This document shows, piece by piece, positions 7,354 to 13,210 of a stretch of DNA of 18,351 nucleotides. Source of the stretch: JBJXFK01 sp046155505 (GTDB lineage: Bacteria; Planctomycetota; Phycisphaerae; UBA1845; Fen-1342). The notes under the pieces were generated by a model that did no database searches, was not told the origin of the DNA, and saw only the letters and a program-made list of their open reading frames with translations. Location of the stretch: assembly GCA_046155505.1 (NCBI GenBank), contig JBJXFK010000243.1:1-18351 (forward strand), written 5' to 3'. A program made the translations under genes and the position numbers. The stretch's first letter is position 1. Every line of letters begins with the position of its first letter.

Positions 7354-10300
7354 GTGGCGCAGTTCTTCATTCCACGACCCATCTTCGCGATGGTGATCTC
7401 AATCGTCATCACGCTCGTCGGCGCGGTCGCGTTTCGATCGCTTCCCATCGCGCAGTACCCCGAGATCGCCCCGCCCACCGTTTCGGTGAGCTGCGCCTAT
7501 CCCGGCGCGAGCGCCCGCGTCGTGGCCGAGACCATCGCCTCGCCGATCGAGCAGCAGGTCAACGGCGTCGAAGACATGCTCTACATGTCGTCGAACTGCG
7601 GCAACGACGGTTCCTACAACCTGACCGTCACGTTCAAGCTCGGCACCAATCTCGACATGGCCCAGGTGCTGGTGCAAAATCGCGTCAGCCGCGCGACGCC
7701 GCTGCTGCCGGATGTGGTCAAGAACACCGGCGTAACCGTCGTGAAGCGCTCGCCCGACATTCTGCTGGTCGTGAACCTATTCTCGCCCGACGAGCGCTAT
7801 GACCAGCTCTACATCAGCAATTACGCGACGTTACAGGTGCGCGATGAATTGTCGCGCGTCGAGGGCGTGGGCGATGTGGCGTACCTCGGTCAGCAGGATT
7901 ACAGCATGCGGATCTGGCTCGATCCGCAAAAGCTCAGCGCGCGAAACCTGACCGCGCTCGACGTGGTCAACGCCCTGCGCGAGCAAAACGTGCAGGTCGC
8001 CGCGGGCCAGATCGGCCAGCCGCCGACGCCACCGGGACAGGATTTTCAGTATGTAATGACCACGCTCGGCCGCCTCGCCGAAGCCGAGCAATTCGCCGAG
8101 ATCATCATCAAGACGGGCGAACTCGGCGATCTGACGCGCATCAAGGATGTGGCGACGGTCGAGCTGGGTGCCAAGAATCAAGATCAATATTCGATCATGG
8201 ATGGTCGCCCATCGGTCGGCTTGCCGATTTTCCAGCTCCCGGGATCAAACGCACTGGAGACCGCCGAACGCATCCGCGAGAAAATGGACGATCTCAAGTC
8301 GCGTTTCCCGGAAGGTCTCGACTACGCGATCGTGTACGACACGACGCCGTTTATCGACGAGTCAATCCACGAAGTCGAGAAGTCGCTGCTCGACGCGGTG
8401 ATTCTGGTCGCGATCGTCGTCCTGCTCTTTCTCCAAAGCTGGCGGTCGGCGCTCATCCCGCTGCTCGCCGTGCCGGTGGCGATCGTCGGCACATTTGCCG
8501 TCATGGCGGCGTTCGGATTCACACTGAACAATCTGACGCTGTTTGGTCTGGTGCTGGCGATCGGCATCGTCGTCGATGACGCGATCGTCGTCGTCGAAGC
8601 CGTCGAGCATCACATCGAGCGCGGCCTCTCATCGAGCGAGGCGACGCAAAAGGCAATGCACGAAGTCTCTGGCCCCGTGATCGCGATCGCGCTTGTGCTG
8701 TCCGCGGTGTTTATCCCCTGTGCGTTCATCACCGGCATCACCGGTCAGTTTTTTCGCCAGTTCGCCGTCACCATCGCGGCGGCAACGATCATCTCTGCCG
8801 TCAACTCGCTCACGCTCAGCCCGGCTCTCTGTGCATTGATGCTGCGACCCAAGCACAAGACTCGCGATCCGCTCACACTACTGCTGAATTTCACGCTCGG
8901 CTGGCTGTTCAAGGCCTTCAACGGCGGCTTTAACATCGCCACCGGCGGATACACCTGGATCGTCGGGCGCAGCTTGCGACTGAGCTTGATCGTGCTCGTG
9001 CTCTACGGCGGGCTGCTCTACGCGACACAGTGGAGCTTTACCAAAGTGCCCGGCGGGTTCATTCCCAATCAGGACAAGGGCTATCTCATCAGCGGCGTGC
9101 AATTGCCCGATTCGGCCTCGCTCGAACGCACCAAAGAGGTCATGCACAAGCTCGACAAAATCGGCCGCGAAACCGAAGGCGTGGCGCACACCGTTGGCGT
9201 CGCCGGTCAGTCGTTCATTCTCAACGCGTTCGGCTCCAACTTCGGCTCGATGTTCTTTCCGCTCAAGCCGTTCGACGAACGCAAGAAACGTCCCGATCTG
9301 CACGCCGACGTGATCGCGCAAAAGCTCCGCCAGCGCATCGCGGCCGAAATTCCCGAAGCGATGGTGCTGCTGTTCGGCGCGCCGCCGGTGAGCGGCATCG
9401 GCAACGCGGGCGGTTTCAAGCTGATGGTGCAGGATCGCAGTGACCAGGGACTAGAAGCGTTGCAGGGGCAGGCCGACAATATCGCGACGAAGGCCAATTC
9501 GCTGCCCGGACTGGTGGGCGTGTTCAATTCGTTCCGCGCCAGCACGCCGCAGCTTTACGCCGACATCGACCGTACCAAAGCCAAAAAGCAGGGCATTCCG
9601 CTGAGCGACGTGTTCAGCACGATGCAGATTTTTCTCGGCGGATTTTACGTCAACGATTTCAACCGCTTCGGCCGCACCTGGCAGCTCAACGTGCAAGCCG
9701 CGCCCGAGTTTCGCCGCTCGCCCGAGGATGTGCAGTTTTTGAAGGTGCGCAACGAGGCGGGCGAGATGGTGCCGCTGCCCGCGATCGCCGAGGTCAAGGA
9801 CGCATCCGGGCCGGTGATGATCACACGCTACAACATGTATCCCGCCGCCGCAATCAACGGCGCAACATTGCCCGGCGTCAGCAGCGGCGATGTGATTCGC
9901 AACATGAACACGCTGGCCAAGGCCGAGCTGCCGCGCGGCATGGGATCGGAATGGACCGAACTCACGCTGCAACAAATTCTCGCCGGCAACACGGCAGCGT
10001 ACGTGTTCATCGGCGCGGTCGTGCTCGTGTTTTTGCTGCTCGCCGCGCAATATGAGAGTTGGACGTTGCCGCTGGCGGTGATTCTGGTCGTGCCGATGTG
10101 CTTGCTCAGTTCGGTGCTGGGCGTGTGGCGGGCCGACATGGACATCAACATCTTCACGCAGATCGGCTTTGTGGTGCTGGTCGGCCTGGCCAGCAAGAAC
10201 GCGATTTTGATCGTCGAGTTCGCCAAGATGAAACGCGACGAAGGCATGCCGCGCTATGAGGCGACGCTCGAAGCGTGCAAGCTGCGGCTGCGCCCGATCA

Positions 10301-10554
10301 TCATGACCTCGCTGGCGTTTATCCTGGGTGTTGTGCCGTTGATGATGTCGAAGGGGGCGGGTGCCGAGATGCGACAAACGCTCGGGACGGCGGTCTTCTG
10401 GGGCATGCTGGGCGTGACGCTGTTCGGCATTTTTCTGACGCCGGTGTTTTACTATGTGATTCAGTTTTTCAGCGACATCCGGGGCGGGAGCAAGCCGCCG
10501 AAGACGCCAATGTCCGGTCCTGCATCACCGACAGCGGCACCGGCCACGCACTGA
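7354..10554 (+). CDS. RND multidrug efflux pump, HAE1 family (AcrB/MexB type)
   Basis: Proton-driven inner-membrane pump of 1066 residues, the normal HAE1 length. The order is TM1 (about 9-28), a periplasmic loop with YPEIAPPTVSVSCAYPGA, TM2-TM6 (about 343-497), a second periplasmic loop (about 560-875), then TM8-TM12. The proton-relay residues are present: Asp408 and Asp409 in GIVVDDAIVVVE (TM4) and Lys948 in GLASKNAILIVEFAK (TM10). The GTG at 7354 gives the family N-terminus (MAQFFIPRPIFAMVIS); the frame is open back to 7279, but that extension runs through a hairpin repeat and has no family character. The SD is weak (AGCAGGCAG region). The adaptor gene is just upstream, so the two probably form one operon; no TolC-like gene is in the window. 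Substrate is unknown. Confidence 0.95.
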   Translation: MAQFFIPRPIFAMVISIVITLVGAVAFRSLPIAQYPEIAPPTVSVSCAYPGASARVVAETIASPIEQQVNGVEDMLYMSSNCGNDGSYNLTVTFKLGTNLDMAQVLVQNRVSRATPLLPDVVKNTGVTVVKRSPDILLVVNLFSPDERYDQLYISNYATLQVRDELSRVEGVGDVAYLGQQDYSMRIWLDPQKLSARNLTALDVVNALREQNVQVAAGQIGQPPTPPGQDFQYVMTTLGRLAEAEQFAEIIIKTGELGDLTRIKDVATVELGAKNQDQYSIMDGRPSVGLPIFQLPGSNALETAERIREKMDDLKSRFPEGLDYAIVYDTTPFIDESIHEVEKSLLDAVILVAIVVLLFLQSWRSALIPLLAVPVAIVGTFAVMAAFGFTLNNLTLFGLVLAIGIVVDDAIVVVEAVEHHIERGLSSSEATQKAMHEVSGPVIAIALVLSAVFIPCAFITGITGQFFRQFAVTIAAATIISAVNSLTLSPALCALMLRPKHKTRDPLTLLLNFTLGWLFKAFNGGFNIATGGYTWIVGRSLRLSLIVLVLYGGLLYATQWSFTKVPGGFIPNQDKGYLISGVQLPDSASLERTKEVMHKLDKIGRETEGVAHTVGVAGQSFILNAFGSNFGSMFFPLKPFDERKKRPDLHADVIAQKLRQRIAAEIPEAMVLLFGAPPVSGIGNAGGFKLMVQDRSDQGLEALQGQADNIATKANSLPGLVGVFNSFRASTPQLYADIDRTKAKKQGIPLSDVFSTMQIFLGGFYVNDFNRFGRTWQLNVQAAPEFRRSPEDVQFLKVRNEAGEMVPLPAIAEVKDASGPVMITRYNMYPAAAINGATLPGVSSGDVIRNMNTLAKAELPRGMGSEWTELTLQQILAGNTAAYVFIGAVVLVFLLLAAQYESWTLPLAVILVVPMCLLSSVLGVWRADMDINIFTQIGFVVLVGLASKNAILIVEFAKMKRDEGMPRYEATLEACKLRLRPIIMTSLAFILGVVPLMMSKGAGAEMRQTLGTAVFWGMLGVTLFGIFLTPVFYYVIQFFSDIRGGSKPPKTPMSGPASPTAAPATH

Positions 10555-10599
10555 TTACTGCGGCGACTGTGACGATGTGCGTCGCGCCGCAAAAGACAA

Positions 10600-10667
10600 G
10601 TCCGCACCGGAGACACCGGGCCGCGACAGAGTCGGCCTCACGTCTGTCCCGAGCGCGGACGTTTTTT
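10600..10667 (+). terminator. Probable intrinsic terminator after the RND pump gene
   Basis: Nested inverted repeats: outer GTCCGC (10600-10605) with GCGGAC (10655-10660), inner GACAGA (10625-10630) with TCTGTC (10643-10648). A run of six T follows at 10662-10667, then TTTT at 10670-10673. It lies 45 bp after the pump stop and faces the end of the small minus-strand genes. The long stem with unpaired internal stretches makes it less certain than a compact hairpin. Confidence 0.45.
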
Positions 10668-10715
10668 GGTTTTGTAATTTCTAATCGAAACGGTCTTGAA
10701 TGCCGGCCGCGTGTT

Positions 10716-10859
10716 TCACGCAACAGGCGACCACTCGGCGACCCACAACAGCAGGCCGACCAGAATCGCCACATTCAATACCCAGATGGAAACGGCGACA
10801 TATGCGCCGAGTTGCTCTTCCCGCCGGGAATAGGCGGGGTCGAATTGGATGCGCGACAT
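10716..10859 (-). CDS. Small single-pass membrane protein (47 aa), unrecognised
   Basis: A 47-codon gene read on the minus strand. The N-terminus is charged (MSRIQFDPAYSRREEQ), then residues 20-41 form one strongly hydrophobic helix (AYVAVSIWVLNVAILVGLL and on), and the tail is short (EWSPVA). It would sit in the inner membrane as a single-pass peptide. The ATG is 9 bases after the stop of the 25-codon gene and lacks a good SD, suggesting translational coupling. No homolog is recognised. Single-TM peptides of this size include pump or transporter accessory subunits and membrane-active toxins. It is convergent with the RND gene, so an accessory role is only a hypothesis. Start, stop, hydrophobic profile and promoter-equipped context support it as real; sequence alone cannot prove translation. 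Confidence 0.55.
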   Translation of the reverse strand: MSRIQFDPAYSRREEQLGAYVAVSIWVLNVAILVGLLLWVAEWSPVA

Positions 10860-10868
10860 CGGTGGTCT

Positions 10869-10946
10869 TTAGCCCAGTGAGCCAAAGATGTCGATGCCGA
10901 ACAGATCCATCATTGTTCGCAGAATGTCAGAGATGAAGCCAGGCAT
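10869..10946 (-). CDS. Very small amphipathic peptide gene (25 aa), unrecognised
   Basis: A 25-codon gene upstream of, and probably co-transcribed with, the 47-codon membrane peptide. The peptide starts MPGFISDILRTMMDLF. Hydrophobic residues at 5, 8, 9, 12, 15 and 16 fall on one helical face, with Asp7, Arg10 and Asp14 on the other. Net charge is about -2. It is likely a surface-binding or membrane-associated helix rather than a folded domain. The ATG has GGAG at 10956-10953 with 6-base spacing, stronger than many genes in the window. An in-frame ATG at 10970 would add eight residues but lacks this SD. A promoter and a 5' stem-loop lie directly upstream. It might also act as a leader peptide controlling the next gene. 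Function unknown. Confidence 0.55.
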   Translation of the reverse strand: MPGFISDILRTMMDLFGIDIFGSLG

Positions 10947-10973
10947 GGTAATCTCCGCTTCTTGTCCCATACC

Positions 10974-11005
10974 CCGACCACGGAATCGCTACGAACCGTA
11001 GTCGG
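10974..11005 (-). promoter_or_regulatory. 5' leader stem-loop of the two-peptide operon
   Basis: Inverted repeat CCGACCACGG (10974-10983) and CCGTAGTCGG (10996-11005) around a 12-base loop. In minus-strand RNA all ten positions pair, one as U-G wobble; in plus-strand RNA that position would be a C-A mismatch, which favours the minus-strand transcript. The stem begins within a few bases of the start site predicted from the -10 box and leaves a 27-base linker that holds the SD. A competing CTACG/CGTAG hairpin overlaps it. Possible roles are mRNA stabilisation or translational control. Confidence 0.55.
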
Positions 11006-11012
11006 TATCGGA

Positions 11013-11040
11013 AGTATAACGCGCCGCGCTTAACTTGCAA
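11013..11040 (-). promoter_or_regulatory. Sigma70-like promoter for the two-peptide operon
   Basis: On the minus strand TTGCAA (11040-11035) and TATACT (11018-11013) are separated by 16 bases. The -10 box matches the consensus at five of six positions. The predicted start site is about 11006, giving a leader near 60 bases. This is the best promoter-like sequence in the window. Confidence 0.55.
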
Positions 11041-11349
11041 CGCAAAGTTTCTCGCCGCCGCGTCAACACATGCCAATTTCGCGTTCGAGCCGGACCGTCC
11101 GACCCACACCACTGTAGACCCGAATCGATCGCAAATCCATACCAATTCAGAGTTTTTGACGCCACTTCGTCGGATCGCGGCGCGGCATTCGGTTGCGCAC
11201 ACGCCCCTCTGTATTGAATACGCTCCGCCGACCCAATTCTTGCTGAATATTGTCCCTCAAACCGCGAATCCCTCATCGATCCGGCGGCTGTCCCGCACGG
11301 ATCCCCGGTAGAATCACGCCCCATTGGGGCACGAATCGTGAGGATCGGC
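11041..11349. other. Non-coding stretch upstream of both the micro-operon and the FHA gene
   Basis: About 310 bp with no credible gene on either strand. Frames that are open here have no start signal, no domain character and unusual composition. TAGAAT at 11309-11314 may be the -10 box of the FHA gene, 35 bases before its start. Base composition looks less GC-rich than neighbouring genes, as expected for regulatory DNA. Otherwise nothing is recognised. Confidence 0.5.
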
Positions 11350-12960
11350 ATGCTCTCCCGCTGGCTACATACGGGAATTCGAGCCGCTGAAAGCGCTCTC
11401 AGCGACGGCCGGATCGACGAGGCATTTGACCGCCTCGCGTCGCCGGACCTCCGTCGCCAGCGCCGCGCTCAGGAATTGCTCGACGACCTCGCCCGACAAT
11501 TGCTCGCCCGTGCCCGCCTGCACGCACAGGCCGGCCGTTATCGTGACGTTCTGTCCGACCTCGACAAGCTGGCCGCCATCGACCGCGTCGGCAGCGATGC
11601 GCTGGCCCTTCGCAAACGCGTCGAAGAGGAACACGGCAAACGCATCGACCGCCACGCCGCCGAATCCGACGCTTTCAAACGTGCCAGTGCTCAACTTGAC
11701 GCGGGGCGACTCGAAAGCGGACGACTGAGCATCGAACAACTAGAAGACCCGCAGCGCCGCGAACAGTTGCGCGAGCAACTCGACGTTCGGCTGCAACGAA
11801 GCGAACAGATGCTCGCTCAAGCTTCGACCAGTCTCGCCGCGGGCGACGTGCTTGCCGCTTGCCGCTTCTGGGAAGATGCCACGCAGCGCCACGGCCGGAC
11901 CGATTCGTCCGACCGCATGGCCATCGAGCTTGGCGCGGCACTCCATCGACAGATCGACGGCTGGATTGCATCCGGACAGCTCGATCGGCCGGCGGTTGCT
12001 GCGTCGTTCATTCGATCGCTCGCGCCGCTTTCGCCGGCGCTCGAGGAACAACAACGCATGATCGATCTCGTCAATGTCGCCGCGCGACAATTGTCGAGCG
12101 GCGACTTTCACGGCCTGCGCGATTCGCTGCTGCGCATCAGCGCATCGCGCAGCGACGCGGCGTGGGCGCGCGATCTGAGCAAACAGGTGGATCAGCTCAC
12201 GACGGCGCGGGCGGCACTACTCGCTTCGCCGCTCGGACTGCTGACCGCGGGCGAGCCGCTACACAAATCGCCTGAGATTCTCATCGCCGCGCCGCGCGAA
12301 ATTCGGCATGATGTTGCTCCGCGTGAGGCGTCGCCGCCGATTGTCGCCGCTGCAGTGCAACCGGCGCGCAACGCGACGTCGATGCTGCTGCTGGTTGACG
12401 GCACGGGCAGCGCGCTAATCGTTCGCCGCGATCTGGTGCGCATCGGTCGCGGCGGGAGTTCGCAGAAGATGGACGTGCCGATGCCGGCCGACATTCAGTC
12501 GCACCATGCCGACATCGTGCAAAGCGGCGATGACTACTTCATTGTCGCGCACGGGCCGGTGCGGGTGAATCAGAAGCCGGTGACCAAGGTGCTGCTGCGC
12601 GACGGCGATCGCATTCTGCTCGGCGCGACGACGAAGCTGGTATTCTCGCGGCCGAGCGTGAAGAGCGAGACCGCTGTGCTGCGACTGGCCGATCGCAATC
12701 GCCTGCCGCAGGATGTGAGCGTGGTGGTGCTGCTGAGAGATACGTGCCTGATCGGTCCGCAGGAAAGTTGTCACGTGCGGACGCGCGAGGGCGAGGACCG
12801 CGTGCTGCTGTTCGAACGCGACGGGCAACTGCTCGCGCGGCGACACAGCAGCAACTTGCGCGAAAAATCGGCGGCGTTCGAGTTATTGCCGTCGATGCCA
12901 GTCGAAATCGGCGAATTGCGGCTGACGGTGAAGAAATATGACTCGCGCGACATTGCGTAG
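11350..12960 (+). CDS. FHA-domain protein with long helical N-terminal region
   Basis: A 536-residue cytoplasmic protein. Residues 1 to about 290 are helical, rich in Arg/Gln/Asp/Leu, with repeated AxxxLxxGR/D units (AESALSDGRIDEAFDRL, ASAQLDAGRLESGRL, ASTSLAAGDVLAACRFW, AARQLSSGDFHGL) that suggest TPR-like or coiled-coil repeats. A linker of Ala/Pro runs to about 345. An FHA domain follows at about 345-435: Gly-Arg in VRIGRGGSS, DIQSHHADI, VRVNQKP and LLRDGDRILLGATTKLVF, the residues that bind phosphothreonine. About 100 C-terminal residues after the FHA (VVLLRDTCLIGPQESCHVR onward) look like a second, degenerate FHA-like beta domain. ATG 11350 follows GAGG at 11340-11343 (6-base spacing); GTG 11338 is an alternative. 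The kinase downstream is the obvious candidate partner. Confidence 0.85.
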   Translation: MLSRWLHTGIRAAESALSDGRIDEAFDRLASPDLRRQRRAQELLDDLARQLLARARLHAQAGRYRDVLSDLDKLAAIDRVGSDALALRKRVEEEHGKRIDRHAAESDAFKRASAQLDAGRLESGRLSIEQLEDPQRREQLREQLDVRLQRSEQMLAQASTSLAAGDVLAACRFWEDATQRHGRTDSSDRMAIELGAALHRQIDGWIASGQLDRPAVAASFIRSLAPLSPALEEQQRMIDLVNVAARQLSSGDFHGLRDSLLRISASRSDAAWARDLSKQVDQLTTARAALLASPLGLLTAGEPLHKSPEILIAAPREIRHDVAPREASPPIVAAAVQPARNATSMLLLVDGTGSALIVRRDLVRIGRGGSSQKMDVPMPADIQSHHADIVQSGDDYFIVAHGPVRVNQKPVTKVLLRDGDRILLGATTKLVFSRPSVKSETAVLRLADRNRLPQDVSVVVLLRDTCLIGPQESCHVRTREGEDRVLLFERDGQLLARRHSSNLREKSAAFELLPSMPVEIGELRLTVKKYDSRDIA

Positions 12961-12983
12961 CGATCGGGCCGCCGTGCCCGACG
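12955..12983. repeat. Hairpin repeat family A, copy 2
   Basis: Second copy of the block at 3914-3942, with the same TCGGGC (12964-12969) and GCCCGA (12976-12981) stem and a six-base loop. Its first six bases, GCGTAG, include the last Ala codon and stop codon of the FHA gene, so the repeat overlaps the coding end. Confidence 0.75.
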
Positions 12984-13003
12984 ATCGGGAGTGCAAAATG
13001 AAA

Positions 13004-13113
13004 AGTGCAAAGTTCAAAGTGGAAGAAGTGCCGAACGGCAGCACGCTCGTATCGGGCAGGCGTTGCGCGTTGCACGCTCTTCACTTTGCACTTTGAACTT
13101 GACACTTTGAACT
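13004..13113. repeat. Inverted and direct repeats of CACTTTGAACT
   Basis: AAGTTCAAAGTG at 13010-13021 is the exact reverse complement of CACTTTGAACTT at 13089-13100, separated by 67 bases. CACTTTGAACT recurs directly at 13103-13113, and CACTTTG also occurs at 13082-13088. The left side also has AGTGCAAAG (13004-13012), the reverse complement of CTTTGCACT-like sequence at 13084-13092. A long, degenerate snap-back structure is implied. No T-tract or gene is evident. Confidence 0.6.
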
Positions 13114-13137
13114 CCGCAAATTGAACGCAGAGCGGAC

Positions 13138-13190
13138 GAGCAGCCGAGGGCGGCTGCTCCACATGGCGCAGCCGAGGGCGGCTGCTCCAC
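13138..13190. repeat. Hairpin repeat family B, copies 2 and 3 in tandem
   Basis: Two copies of GCAGCCG-AGGG-CGGCTGC (13140-13157 and 13168-13185), each followed by TCCAC, spaced 28 bases start to start. The first has a 9-bp stem because GA precedes it and TC follows. They end 20 bp before the kinase start and just ahead of its SD. Confidence 0.8.
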
Positions 13191-13210
13191 TTTGGTAGAA
13201 GGAATCACAC

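Noticed and set aside
10989..11351. 120-codon minus-strand frame upstream of the micro-operon
   Set aside because: Overlaps the promoter and stem-loop, has no SD and no domain; treated as non-coding.
12961..12983. Family A hairpin as an intrinsic terminator of the FHA gene
   Set aside because: No T-tract follows on either strand, and the same block occurs elsewhere as a dispersed repeat.
13138..13190. CRISPR array
   Set aside because: Only two short palindromic units with a 5-base spacer after the TCCAC tail; no array and no cas genes.
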